Positions 1 through 11,847 of a stretch of 64,000 nt of DNA are shown here, piece by piece. The position numbers and the translations under genes were made by a program. Under the pieces are notes generated by a model. The model saw only the letters and a program-made list of their open reading frames with translations, did no database searches and was not told where the DNA came from. Source of the stretch: Asterias amurensis (lineage: Eukaryota; Echinodermata; Asteroidea; Forcipulatida; Asteriidae); NCBI RefSeq assembly GCF_032118995.1, contig NC_092649.1:19777832-19841831 (forward strand), written 5' to 3'. How positions within the stretch are numbered: position 1 is the stretch's first letter; every line of letters starts with the position of its first letter.

Positions 1-3
1 AAT

Positions 4-3000
4 GAGGGCGCTATGTTAAAATAATGGTCTTTTTTTGACATAAAACATGTTTTTTATTTCGGACAGTTGGTCTTTATGATAGATGACTGACGACATTTTC
101 ATTGGTGACAAGTTTTCAAAATGTTTGTTTCAATAACCATATTTTGAATACTTTTTGCATCAAATTGTTTGCATCGGGGATAATGAATAATAATGGTTTT
201 CACGGGATACTTTACCAGACCAGCCTCAATTGCTACGCACACATCACTTTGATCATCCGTCATAAAACGTCGACGATCATCTGCTTCAAAAAAAAAAATC
301 ACACAAAAAAATCACCATTATTTCACCTCAGCTCACTCGATCTTTGTCATACCATGGAGCCATGGTCATACGTTACCCATTTTTATTGTCACACACGCAC
401 CTGGGTCGCCATGAAGAAAAACTGCAGCCGTCCTGCAAGACAAACTCACAACAATAAAGATTAGAACACACAAAATAATTCAAATCAATTTGACCCAGTT
501 TGTCTTACCAAGGCACCTCCGATTACTAGGAAACAGTCAATCTGTAGGAAGGAAGATAACAAATAATGTGTATTATTGTCTGTGGGAGGAGAATTTTGTT
601 AACATGATTGCTGTGAATAAAATTTGGTTAGGCTGCGGATAAAAGTGGTTAAAATCCTGTGGACGGAAGAATTTTTTTGTTAGAGTGTTGGTTTGACCTT
701 ACCATCATGACCTTTATACTTGACCTTATACTTGACCTTTCTGCAACCATTGACCTTTGTTGTTGTGTGTTTACTCCTTCTGGAATCATCTCTCATCAAG
801 TCAGATCATCGTCAGTGAAGATTGCCTAAACAGGAACATGGCTTGAATCTGTAGTGGAGAAAAAATCCTAGCCTAGACTAAAACTTAATCTCTAGGCCTT
901 GCTATATACTTACTTTCCCAATGATAATTACCTCAGATGACCATCATGGCATGGAGTTGCTTTTCACCATCAGTGCAGTGGCGAAGACATCAAAAGACGT
1001 TGAACACACTAGAACTCTGTAGTATCTTCTCATTTGTATACCTTGCCGCGCGCTGCGCTCAATATTTTTTTTGGTTTTACATTTATTTTCTTTTTATTTT
1101 ATGAAAATCCTATTCGTTATGATTTCTAGGTTCAATCAATTAATGGACATCTCTAGAAAGGGGCGGGGTCAAACAAATTATTGTTTGAGCAAGAGCTCAA
1201 CGTAAATGATCTCGTTTGTTACATTCATGGGTTTTCTTTAAAAAACACGTTTTAAACAGTGTGTAATTCAGTAGGACTAATCTTTACGGTATACTTTTTA
1301 CAGTTATGAGGGTCATTGTCTAAGCAAGAACTCAAAAATTGTTCAATATCTTGTTAGCTGAACAATAATGAGATTTACTCGTAGTTTCACCTTATCATGT
1401 TGTGTCTCTCCAGCTTTATTAGAATTTTAAACAAGGTGTATTTTAGCTGGATACATTTTTACATTTTCCTCTTACATTTGCAAGGCTTTGTAAAGCCCTG
1501 AAATAAAGTTACGTTTTTATATGATTTCTTTTTCAAGTAACCTTTAATAGTTGAGGGTATTGGAATGTTCGTGCATGGTGGCAAAGCAATAATAAACGTT
1601 TCGTTTTGAGACCCTAAACAATTTTGAAAATTTTACAGAAATACCTAAAAAATAGTTTAGTGTTGTTTGAAATTCATGACAACTAAAAGCAGCTCCAACA
1701 ACCCAAAGAAATTGTCCAATTGATTTGGGACATTGAGTCCCGGGAAAGCACCACATGGCTGCGACCATTGTGCCAAAACAAGAACCATTTAGACCAGCCG
1801 GGGGAAAGGAGACGTCAATTTCGTAAAACAGAAAACTAGTTGACAACATCAACAAGTACTCGTAGAAAACCCTGTACATGAGAAGGGAGGTAAAAAACCT
1901 GCTATCATTGGGAGGGAATTGGGTTAGGTCTTCGCTTACCGTGGTTGCCTTAATCTTTACCTTTGACGACATTTCTTCATGGATCCATAGACAAAACACA
2001 CACCACATAAGTTCATTGTCTCTCACTTAATTAACTGTCTCTCAAGTTCAATGTTTCTGTTCATAACACATTTCTTGATAACTTGTCCACAGACTTTCTT
2101 TACCTTGAGTACATCCTTCCTTCACGTCTTAGATCCACAGACAAAAACACCAAACACACAAGTTAATTGAAGATACTTCAGCAGGCCCGTCCTTCACTCC
2201 AACAGTTGACTTGTCTTGTGAAAATTAGTTCAGTTCAAAGTCATTTCATGTCCAATTCTGCAAGATTCCAAGGTAATTTCATGGAGCTCGCAAACCAACG
2301 AGTGCTCAACACCAGAGCGGGTCCATCTTTAAAAAGTCTATCCTGCGTTTCTCCGTCAGTGCCCGCTCGGTGGAGTTCAAGCTGGTTGCACGCTCAACAT
2401 CAAAATTACTCACAACTTTCTCTTGCAATGGCTGTCAGACGTTAGCCAATAAAGTTTAGGTCCAAAAATAATGAAATTGTCCAAAAGTTTATCTGAAACA
2501 CGAGGTCCAAATCCGGTAGAGAGAAGTGGAGTCACATCATGGCCGGTCCGTGGTCGCGTGCATAACTAAAAAGCAACTTGCAGTTCATACAGTGTCAGTG
2601 GCTTTTTGGTGGCTTTCCTCTTCTTGAAAAAGATACTCCAAAACAATGCGTTTTTTCCTCTAACTGTGCAGCTTAAGCAACTCTTTTTGTTCCACAAAAA
2701 GCTAATGTCTCCCAAGGGACAGAAATGGGGTCAGCCATTCTTTGTCTTCGTAGGTCCCTGGAGTTGAATTCGTGCACGAGCCACGAGTTAATCCTGTCTG
2801 AATAGTCCTTTGTTACGTTGAAACATGTGGAATGCCCAATAATGTGTGCCCTTTAAAAAATAACTATGCAATTGTGACTTGAATTGAACCGCGCTTTTTC
2901 GAAGCTCCACCCAACAACAGGTGATCGTCTGCTCATTTGATGTACCTGGAACGTAGTGAAGCAACTGCGCGTGCGTGGATGCAGTGACTACAGCAACGTC

Positions 3001-3059
3001 GGTGATTGGCTGGGAGCAGGACCTCAACTTTATTAGTGGTCTCACAATATAGCGCCCTC
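4..3059. mobile_element. Candidate 3.06-kb DNA element with 11-bp inverted ends
   Basis: GAGGGCGCTAT at 4-14 is exactly inverted at 3049-3059, and both ends are flanked by AAT (1-3 and 3060-3062). This fits a DNA transposon or a non-autonomous derivative. No transposase is recognised inside. The longest open frame, on the minus strand at 2026-1544, resembles nothing known to me. Because the window starts at the flank, a longer target duplication cannot be checked. The short ends could match by chance. Confidence 0.35.
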
Positions 3060-3500
3060 AATCGCGTCTTATTCTGCCAGTCATTATCACGAACTAACCA
3101 GCTGCAGTGGTAAATTAATCACACTGGGCCAAAATTGTACTTGGGAATGGAATTTTGATTCAAAGTTAAGAACATCAATGATTTCCAAAAATCTTTATAA
3201 TTATGGGGTGTTTACTTTTTGGTAATTACTACACAAGTTAATTACTATAAACAGTTGGCAAAAGAAGAGCTCTGGAGAGCTGTAAATAATAATAATCAGA
3301 AAAAGAAAACAAAATAAAGTAAGGTACTCTAGTAGAAAGAGGTATTATATTTCGCCAGTCTCCTAAATTGTCCTTGGAATTCCAACTATTCAGCATCTGA
3401 ATAGAGCTTTTTATTACGTAAAATCATCAACCTACTTTCCACAAATCAAGAAGACACTAGGAGCTAGTGAATTGGGTTTAGGTAGCGATGGTGCCGATCA

Positions 3501-3762
3501 ACCGGTAGGGGGCGCCAGCACGACTTAACGGTGGACCATACGGCTCTTTGCTACTCCAACGCCCCCCCCCTTCCCATCACAGTGCTCCACCGTTAATTCG
3601 TGCTAGCGCCCCCTACCGGTCGACCGGTACTGTAACGATGGTGCCGATCGACCGGTAGGGGGCGCCAGCACGACTTGACGGTGGTGGATCACCGCGCCGA
3701 GATACCCCCCCCCCCCGCCCGCCCGAGCTCCACCGTTAAGTCGTGCTAGCGCCCTCTACCGA
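3501..3762. repeat. Two adjacent foldback hairpins
   Basis: Arms of about 35 bp beginning ACCGGTAGGGGGCGCC (3501-3535) are inverted at 3586-3620. A diverged second copy follows at 3651-3762 with the same arms. Each loop contains a run of C (around 3561-3569 and 3705-3716). The introductory word GATGGTGCCGATC also repeats (3488 and 3639), so the whole unit was tandemly duplicated with a period near 150 bp. The function is unknown; it resembles a foldback MITE. Confidence 0.8.
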
Positions 3763-4059
3763 CCGTCGCAACGGTCGATCGGCTGCATCGCAGTAATAGT
3801 ATTCTTCTTTGAAATTGGGCTCAGGTCTTTGACAAGGAACTTGACATTATTACACACACACAAATCGACTTTGAGAAAGACTTCACGCATGAAGCCTTTG
3901 AAGTCTTTCTCAAGCATCTTAAAACACACAATTATATGCAAAAAGGGTGCTTTCTTTCATTATTTTCGAGCAACTTTGATGACCCATTGAGCCAAAATGT
4001 TAATGTTTTGGTGTTTTTTTTAATAATTAATAAATGTTGGGATACACAAGTGAGATTAC

Positions 4060-4236
4060 TGGGTCAAGTTTCATAAATCTGTTACGCAGAAAGTACTGCT
4101 TGAGAAATGTTCTTTTCTTACTAAGGCAACAATGTAAACTTAATGTAACTTGGCTGGTTACCTACTGCTGTTAAGCAATACTTTTCTGTGATTAGCAATT
4201 TTCGTATGCTTACAGACTTCATGATATTGGGCCCAG
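4060..4236. mobile_element. Family D foldback MITE
   Basis: Degenerate inverted ends resemble the GGGCCCAATTTCAT termini seen throughout this window, with TTGGCTGGTTACC-like interior words. Non-coding. Confidence 0.5.
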
Positions 4237-4447
4237 GTTTTTTTACAATAATCTTATAATAAAAAGAATTCTTAGACAAAATAGGGTATCGCCGTTCTTT
4301 TATTTGCAATATCAATATTTCACTGACGGATACGTCATTTTACAAAGTTAGGACAGTCAGAAATACTTTCACCATTTTAATGAAAACAGTAATAAAATAA
4401 TAATGATGGTTGCTATGTCATGCTGATGGAGTGGCAGTTATCTTTAC

Positions 4448-4609
4448 TGGGGTCAATTTCACCCAGAGTTAGGTCTAGTCCTAACTAGTCCTAGGAGATA
4501 TTAAAAACTAAAGGCTAGTCCTAAGTTAGGATGAGTAAGTTAGGAATAGCAACTAGACCTAACTCGAAAAAAAAGACTAGTCTTAAACACTTTGTGAAAT
4601 CCACCCCTG
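4448..4609. mobile_element. Family C palindromic MITE
   Basis: It begins GGGGTCAATTTCAC and ends GTGAAATCCACCCC. The interior is built of alternating CTAGTCCTAAC and GTTAGGAC words. It is one of seven copies in the window and has no coding capacity. Confidence 0.75.
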
Positions 4610-4902
4610 TTGTCCTAGCATAGCAATTAACATCTCTGAGGTAAATCAATAAATCTGCAAACAAAGTATCACAACAGCTCATTCAATAAATAAACAAATA
4701 AATAAATAAACAAACAGTTCAAAATAATATTAATAAAGAAAAATAAACGCAAGCATTAATTAATGGATAATTTAAAATTTTGACAGAAACTAGTTCCCCT
4801 AATTTAATGTTATTGTAATACTTTTTAGAATGTTTATATAACATTTTAAGTAACAGTTCAAATCAATGCAATACAAGTAATAATGCAAGACAGTAACCTG
4901 GC

Positions 4903-5092
4903 TGGGCCAAACTTCATTAAGCATGTAAGCGCACAAAATTTTACTAAGCACAGAAATTAGCAAAAATAGGTAACCAGCCAAAATAACGTACATCCACCTA
5001 TGCTGTGACTGGAAACCCAGTCAATGCTTGCTTAGCAAAGGAACATGCCAAGCATAGTTTTCTACTACACAGCTTTATGAAATTTGGCCCAG
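4903..5092. mobile_element. Family D foldback MITE
   Basis: It begins TGGGCCAAACTTCATTAAGC and ends GCTTTATGAAATTTGGCCCA. Degenerate inverted termini, non-coding. Confidence 0.55.
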
Positions 5093-5710
5093 ATCTCTAT
5101 CACAGGCAGCTAACATCTCTGTCTAGCCTCCCGTGTGCGTAACCAATAAGGAGTGTTAGATCTCTTTACGCCAAAATGGGACCAGACTATTCAGCCCTGC
5201 CAGCCTCAATTTGGTTGCACTGGAGTGAATAGGAAAAACAAAACAAGAATGGCTGCCTGATGGTAAAGGTCTTGACAACTCCTACAATACTGAAGCAGAA
5301 GAATGGGCAACAATATCATCAATACAATGAGCTACAGTCACGTACATAAGACACTGACTGTAGGACCAACTTACACGGAACGTCTACAAACTCAACAGAT
5401 GGCTCTCTTAATTTGACAAAGATTTACAAACTTTTGGATGAACAAAGAACAAAATTCACTAGAGCAGTATCTGAGCCAATTACCTCTGGATAACATGCCA
5501 ATGCTGTTAACCCATGAGCACTCCAGCCCTAATGTTGATGGTATTTGACTATTAAGTTTAACTAGAAGGGGAGGGGGAGGGACTTAGGGATGAGGGGTAC
5601 ATTGAATTATGTGACATTTTACACTTAATTTGCTCCTGAGCTTGTTAAAGACCCCTTGCATATTGAACAACGCTGCTGATACGCTGAGGTCTCACGCATG
5701 TTTTTACGCA

Positions 5711-6080
5711 TTAAAGCCATTGGACCCTTTCGGTAAACAGTGTTGTCCAAGGCCCACACTTTGTGTACCACAACTTCTATATCAAATAACAAACCTGTGA
5801 AAATTAAGGCTTAATCGGTCATCGGAGTCGGGAGAAAACAACGGAAAAACCCACCCTTGTTTCCGCGCATTTTGCCGTGTCATGACATGTGTTTAAAATA
5901 AATCCGTAATTCTCTTCAACGAGAATTTATATTGTTTTGCTGTTTTCTCAAAAAGTAAAGCATTTCATGGAATAATATTTAAAGAGAGGTCTTTCACCAT
6001 TGCCTTCTGTAAACCCTGTAAGTTATTTGTAAATCTGTGAATTTTTTTTTTTCTGAACCGAAAGGGTCCAATGGCTTTAA
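5711..6080. mobile_element. Family A-like MITE with TTAA flanks
   Basis: TTAA at 5711 is followed by AGCCATTGGACCCTTTCGGT, and the exact inverse precedes TTAA at 6077-6080. The interior shares AATAACAAACCTGTGAAAAT and AATCGGTCATCG words with the 21069 and 38048 elements. TTAA flanks are typical of piggyBac-mobilised MITEs; that origin is inferred. Confidence 0.8.
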
Positions 6081-6774
6081 GAGCAGCTGTCACTCTGTCT
6101 TATATTGCCTCAGTGAGGGCGCTCTTTAAGAGTGTGACATCATAATATGCAAAGAGTCTATTCAAACAGTGCTGGTCATTTTAGTTGAGTTATCAGAGCC
6201 TATGACCTCAAAACATTACATGAAAATCATGCATGGATGCAATATTTAACTTGAAAATAGAATAAGAAAAGTTTCCCCATGCGGCAAGAACATAAGAAAT
6301 ATCAGTTACTCCAGAGAAAAGCCACCAATGGAGAAAAGAAACATCGAACACCAAACTGACTACAATCGTTTTTCAATTTCCAAAAGTAATCAATACAAGA
6401 ATTATTGCAACTAGTATAAAAAGAATCCAACTTGTTAACGCTACATGAAGTACAACGTAATATTATACATGCGTATTACACACATTTTAAACTGAACTTT
6501 CACTGATCAAGACATTCGTAGCATACATTTAAATGTTAATGTAAATCTATGTTTAGTTATAATTTTAAAGAATTTTATATTTTAATAATCCATAAATCTT
6601 TTGATATACACTTCACCCGATCCCTGATACATTTCTCTTAACTTTAATAATGTAGATTTATCCGCCAATTCTATCCTCTTTGCATCATTTAAAACAAAAC
6701 ATGTCGTTGTTTTTCGTCTAGTAAATTGTAAATAGGTTGGACAAGAAATAGATTTCTAGTTCAACAGTAAAAAT

Positions 6775-6955
6775 GTTTCATAGAGTTGCTTAGGCACAAT
6801 AAGTAACTAAGTACAACAAAGTCTAACAGACTGAGGATACCAACCAAAATACCCTGTCACATAAACATCTTGAGACTCACTGGTATCCTGCTCATTTTTG
6901 CTTAGCAGCAACCTGTTATGCTATTTCTGCTAGCAGCTCTACCAAATTGGTCCCT
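6775..6955. mobile_element. Family D foldback MITE
   Basis: It begins TTTCATAGAGTTGCTTAGGC and ends GCAGCTCTACCAAATTGG. A diverged copy. The surrounding 6081-7360 stretch is AT-rich and holds no gene that I can see. Confidence 0.5.
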
Positions 6956-7750
6956 GATTAAGTGACCTATAAATACTCCGACAAGTAGTTTCAGGAATTA
7001 GGAAATTGCAATGCACAGCAAGACTTCACACTGTGTTTTGTAGCCTAGAAACCCAACACAAGGAAATCATCTGATCTGCCAAAATGTTGTACAACTGATT
7101 TTTTTCTTAGGTCTTCAAATATTCCCCCCAAAATAGGCAAAGTCTCCACTAAAAAGGCAATAAAACTGTCTCAAAACAAGGTTGATTTGATGCTTGTTTT
7201 CTTTTAAAACACATTTACTAACTATTTCACTAGTTCAAAATGCCAGAAGTACACATACAAAGCATACCCTGTTTAGAATGTTGATATCCTAGTTTGTCGT
7301 TCAAACCTAAACAATATTGTGAGAAGTCTTTAATGTTACAGCCATTTCGGACACCCTATTAATCCCAGACCCCAACCACTATCTAATCCCCAGTAATCCA
7401 TTGGTCAATCCAGCTTTTTATTTCAGATTAGTTAGAAAGAGGATCTAGCTGCTCAAATGAAATATCACTATTAACCCAAGACCCCACCAACTACAACTAA
7501 CTAATGCCAATTAGTCCATAGAAGGGTTGCAAAACGTGTCATTGACTGCCATCTTTGATGTAAAACTTTGAATGGGAAAAGTGCACACGTGTGCGTGCTG
7601 TGCATGACTCTCAGCCAATGGTAGCTCTTGGTAATGGTAACTCTCAATCCAGCTCTTTATTTCAAATTAGTTAGAAAGAGGATCTAGCTGCTCAAATGAA
7701 CTACAACTATTAACCCCAGACCCCATCCACTACCTAATCCCAATGGGAAC

Positions 7751-7880
7751 CTTTCTAACGCTAGGTGGCAGCAGACTTACATGGTAAATTTCCATTGTTT
7801 ATGTAGTTCTGAACATGCGCATAATTCTGAGTACAGTGGCTTTACCCGGTAAGTCTGCTGCCACCTATCGTCAAAGAAAG
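7751..7880. mobile_element. MITE with about 30-bp inverted ends
   Basis: The ends are inverted copies around GGTGGCAGCAGACTTAC (left) and GTAAGTCTGCTGCCACC (right), with outer CTTTCTAACG / CGTCAAAGAAAG. It is about 130 bp with no coding capacity and sits inside the TEX264 tail duplication, so it is younger than the duplication. Confidence 0.75.
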
Positions 7881-7911
7881 TCTCCTATTAATCCATTGGT
7901 CAATCCAGCTT

Positions 7912-7917
7912 TTTATT
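7912..7917 (-). promoter_or_regulatory. TEX264: Poly(A) signal of TEX264
   Basis: AATAAA on the minus strand lies 6 nt downstream of the TAA stop, implying a very short 3' UTR if it is used. Further copies of the same block, each with a stop and an AATAAA, lie downstream near 7655 and 7420, so alternative 3' ends are possible. Confidence 0.5.
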
Positions 7918-7923
7918 TCAGAT

Positions 7924-10900
7924 TTAGTTAGAAGGAGGATCTAGCTGCTCAAATGAACTATCGCTATTAGTACTATCTTCACCGGATGGTCGTGTCTTTA
8001 GAAGGCTTTCGTCGTTGTCTTCTTGGCTAATGCTCTTTGGTTGTTCATCGGTCTCATCTCCTGTGTCTAGCTCGCCGGCGGAAAGCTCTCCGATCTCAAC
8101 GCCGCCTGTCTCAGGTACGTAAAAGTCCTTCTGTTTGGACAATGGTGCCATGAAGTGGATGGATCCTCCGTCGTATAGCTCGATGAATGGGTAGGCACAA
8201 AGATCATTAGCCTGGTACAAGCAACCAAGAAAAGATGAAATGCTTTTATAATTATAATTATTGGAAAATCTTAAAGTTGATGGGAAACCTTTGAAGGGCA
8301 CCAAGGCCAGGACCAGGGCAACAGAGGGCAGGGCCTTTTAAGGGTTTTGCCCAATATAAACTTTAAAAAGTTTATATTGGGCAAGACTCACTTTTATTTT
8401 ATAGCTAAAATAACAAAAGAAATAACTGTTGCAAACTGTGTCCGATTTCATAGAGCTGCAATGAGCAGCAAATAGAGGTTAACAACTTTCTGCCGTATAG
8501 CAGAAATGAGCAAGATACCAGATAGAAATGGTACATGGTGACATGGTACTTTGGCTGGTAACCTGAATCTGGTAAGCATAATATTGATGTGCTTAGCTAC
8601 TTTTTTGCTGTGAAGTTGGGAAGTCTCAACAAGATCAAGGGGAAAAGGAAAAGACCTTGATCTAAGGAAATAAATTAAAATACAGTTTGCTTTAAATTCT
8701 AAAACTTTCCAAGCCAAAGGCTTCAAAAGCACTGCAAGTTACTTTCATAGTAATGTGTTTTAGGTTTGTTTAGTCTACATGAATTCTTATTAATGCCATT
8801 CTTGTGAGGTTAAAATCATTCATCAGTAACACTAACAGAGAGAGATGGTTCAGAGATCTATGATATATACTTTCTGGTATGTGAAAAATGTACTATGTAT
8901 ACTTGATGTGCGCACGGCAGTGTATTAACTTGCACAGAGTACACCTTGCCATGTTATGTATTGCATCTAAAAATGTATGATGTACTATCAGTGCAACAAA
9001 TAGTTAGTTTTGACCCTAGCAGAATCTTTCTTTCAGGCTAGTTATCATTGATACATGGCCTCTCACCTTTAAATTTTGAAAAGAATTAAAGCTGTTCTTC
9101 AAAGATGAAGCATAAAAATTGTTTACATGTGATGGGCAATTAGACAAAGTATTTTCAATCAAACAAAAACACCCCATCATATCTGGGCACACTGCCTTCA
9201 GTTAGATTAGGCCCTTTGGAGTAAAGGAAAACCACACCATTTTGAGGGAAAATGTCTGTGTAAATCATTAATTTCTACTTTAAAAACATCTTTCCAAGCA
9301 TGGCAATGTGCCCCTTTAATCTCGACATCTTAAAGTTATTTTTTACTCTTACCATCACATAGTCCTCCAGTGCAGAATAAACACGATACACAGCAATGTA
9401 GATAGAAAGCGTAGTGATGTAAGGGAATGTAGTATAAACCATATGAGACACTTCAGGTAGTTCAGCGACGCTGAAGCCTTCATCCATCAATCCTTTCTCT
9501 AGCTCCTTGTCTGGTTCCTGATCTCCTTCACTCAAGACAGTACCTACAATATAGCGCAGACTCCCTGAGGGTACCTGCATCAACAACAAATAAATACTAA
9601 TAATAATAGTGGCTTCTGTACTTTATATACAGTATAGCGCGCACATCCGTCACTCAGTGACACTGAAGGCGCTTCAACATTCCGTAAGGTATGTTAGACT
9701 ATGTTGGAATTATGAAAACTATTCCTGTTACATAGCACCATAATGGTTAGTTAAGAAGGTGTTGTGGCACAATATGCTGCCAAAAAAAAACAGGAACACC
9801 AGGGTGAACCCTCTTCTCTTTTTTATAAAGTGCACTTGGTTCTTTTACGTGGCTAACTGGGGCAGGTTGGCTTAATGGTTTAGGGAGAGCCCTGCCTTTC
9901 ACCTCTGTGGTGGCTCCCGGTTCGATACCAGGAGTGGAACCTTGCATGTGGATGGGTTTTTGAGTCCCTACCTAAATTTTTCTGATAGTTTTTTTTTCTT
10001 CTGAAATGTCTTCTTTGTCTTCATTTCAAAGCATTGCTGTGATGTTTCCATTGTGATGCTTTGCTAACTATATTATAAACCAGATTCAGATTCAGAACTG
10101 AAGATTTCACTTCTGTTCATTCTCCTTTTCAAGGGTTGAACTATGGAGCCAAGTACAAAAAGCTCCATGGTTGAACAAAGAAAGAAAAAAAATCATCAGG
10201 ATTTGAACCTGCAACCTCCGGAATCATGTGCCAGACTCTACTACTTGAGTTGAGCCATGTGATGATCTAGCCCTAATGTTATCCGAAGATTGTAGGTTCA
10301 AACCCTGCTCTAGTTATCACATTAACATTAAAGTCAATGGACACTATTGGTAATTACTTAAAATAATTGTTTGTATAAAACCTTACTTGGTAACGAGTAA
10401 TGGGGAGCTGTTGGTAGTATAAACCATTGTGAGAAGCGGCTCCCTCTGAAGTGACATAGTTTTCAAGAAAGAAATTTTTTGAATGATGAATGAATGTAAT
10501 TGTAAACAACAACTGAACACGAACAGAATACGGGTAAAAAACATTGCCTTGTTGCAGAGCAATATTTGTTCTTATTAATTAAACACAGACACACCGTCAC
10601 ACTGGTTAAAACACAAATCTGCTATCCCTACACACACAGTCAGCAGTTAAATAATGCAAATGTTTCAATCGGGTCTTTCAATCTTACCCTTTTTGGGTCA
10701 TCGTAGTAAACACCGAGGCACCGACCTTCTGGGGAAAGCTTTGTCACTTCAGTAAACAAACTTCCAGCATTGCTGTAACTTCCGCGGGCAAATTTATACG
10801 CAATTCGGAGTTTAGATATCGGAGATTTCTTGGTACCAACTTCTATTTCATGAAATAGACCAGACGCAACTAGGAGAAAGAATACGGTCACAGCGATGGC

Positions 10901-10942
10901 AATTAACAGCCCAATAATCCCGATCACAAACAATGACGCCAT
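7924..10942 (-). CDS. TEX264: TEX264-like ER-phagy receptor, 3 exons, 254 aa
   Basis: Coding exons on the minus strand are 10942-10688, 9574-9353 and 8211-7924, all phase 0 with GT/AG introns. The product is 254 aa (human 313). An N-terminal hydrophobic segment (about residues 4-27) is followed by a GyrI-like domain containing YKFARGSY, GVYYDDP, VLSEGDQEPD, TTFPYITTLSI, LCAYPFIELYD, IHFMAPLS and DFYVPE, which align block by block with human TEX264. An acidic, disordered tail ends in SSFEQL. This is an F-x-x-L LC3-interacting region (F246-L249) matching the human SSFEEL motif. By family, the protein sits in the ER membrane and tethers ER to autophagosomes; a role with p97 in DNA-protein crosslink repair is also known. 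The ATG at 10942 is chosen because it gives MASLFVIGIIG directly before the membrane segment. The disordered linker is shorter than in human. The gene is head to head with CTSC. The AATAAA lies only 6 nt after the stop. Confidence 0.93.
8347..8384. repeat. Perfect 38-nt palindrome in TEX264 intron 2
   Basis: The 18-nt arms TTGCCCAATATAAACTTT and its exact inverse are separated by AA. It lies in intron 2, beside a family E-like fragment (8262-8340) rich in GGGCA words. It may be a remnant of a foldback element. Confidence 0.85.
8443..8600. mobile_element. Family D fragment in TEX264 intron 2
   Basis: CGATTTCATAGAGCTGC at the left, then ACTTTGGCTGGTAACC and GTGCTTAGCTACTTTTT interior words as in the intact copies. 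The right end is missing. Confidence 0.5.
9855..10085 (+). mobile_element. tRNA-derived SINE in TEX264 intron 1
   Basis: The head TTGGCTTAATGGTTTAGG looks like a pol III A box, and GGTTCGATACC like a B box. The body shares ATGTGGATGGGTTTT-like and CATTGTCTTC-like words with the copies at 14165-14385 and 45138-45352. Not an intact tRNA gene. Confidence 0.65.
10170..10282 (-). mobile_element. tRNA-like SINE fragment
   Basis: Minus-strand tRNA-like region: the plus strand shows GGATTTGAACCTGCAACCTC followed by a degenerate A box before CTAGCCCTAATG. The same family occurs at 20617, 25539, 50399, 52625 and 59748. Confidence 0.55.
10327..10480. mobile_element. Family A MITE fragment in TEX264 intron 1
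   Basis: It starts TTAAAGTCAATGGACACTAT and continues with CTTACTTGGTAACGAGTAAT and GGCTCCCTCTGAAG words as in complete copies. The right terminus is absent, so it is a truncated copy. Confidence 0.6.
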
Positions 10943-11847
10943 TTTTATCACTTTTTCATGTATTTAGGAAGTGAATAATAGCTGAATAAAATGAAGTGTC
11001 ATTTAACTATTGGCTGAAACCAGACACTTTCCACGTAGTTTGTGTGTGAGTGAGAGAGTCTGATAACAGACATGCTGAAAACAACTACTATGGAAAGCCA
11101 AATCCGCACAAAATAAAATAGTTAGAATTAAACAAAATAACTGAAGATAAATTCCACTGGTTGTCTTGTTGTGAATTGTTGCTCCGCGTATGACTGGGCT
11201 CCTCCTGTTTTTGCTTAGAATAATTTTTTAGTTCATATAATTTTCTGGCTAAAGGAGCTCTATGAAATTGGGCCTTGCTTTGAAATCTTGTATTTTTCTC
11301 ATCTCACGCGCGTCCCATACAAGTCGCAAGTAAACAAGTTTTCGGATAAAACAATAAACTTGTTCAAGATTACCGACAAACATTTTATCTATAATATTTC
11401 TTGGTTTAGGGTTGGTAGGAGACTTAATGCAAAAAACTGCAAAATACAAGATGACTCAATTTCTGATACAACCGCCCCTCCCCTCTAAGACTAATTCGAG
11501 CCGCCCGAGATCAGGTTTACATGGGTTTTAACTAATTCTGGAATGGTCATATGACTGGGTAAACTTTATGTATTGTTTGCGGAAAAACTTATCAACGACC
11601 GTTGTATGTAAATGGCTTAGCTTACCGGAGATTCAGCTTACCACCCACATGCCCACACATAATTCGTCACTAATTGTAACATTTCGCACAGAATTATCAG
11701 GGCACTTTGAGAACTGAATTCCACAATAAAAGTCATGAAATTCAAATAGAAATGGAGTAATTATGTAGTCTGTACATCAAACAGACGTTGGGTAAAGGTT
11801 GTTAACAAATTCGTCATTTCCTTCCCAAATTAAGAATCGTTCCAACT

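Larger units (their letters stand above)
7361..7970 (-). repeat. Tandem copies of the TEX264 last-exon tail
   Basis: A segment containing the end of the TEX264 reading frame, its stop, AATAAA and flanking sequence occurs three times. The genuine exon end has its stop at 7924-7926; downstream copies have stops at 7667-7669 and 7428-7430. Read on the minus strand, the copies end NSDSSFEQLDPPSN, NSCSSFEQLDPLSN and NSDISFEQLDPLSN. A partial copy of the flank precedes the last one near 7361-7403. The copy spacing is uneven because a 130-bp MITE (7751-7880) separates the first two copies. Confidence 0.85.

Noticed and set aside
1544-2026. 160-aa open frame, minus strand
   Set aside because: No recognisable domain, no homologue I can name, no convincing splice or promoter context. 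Mentioned only as content of the candidate element.
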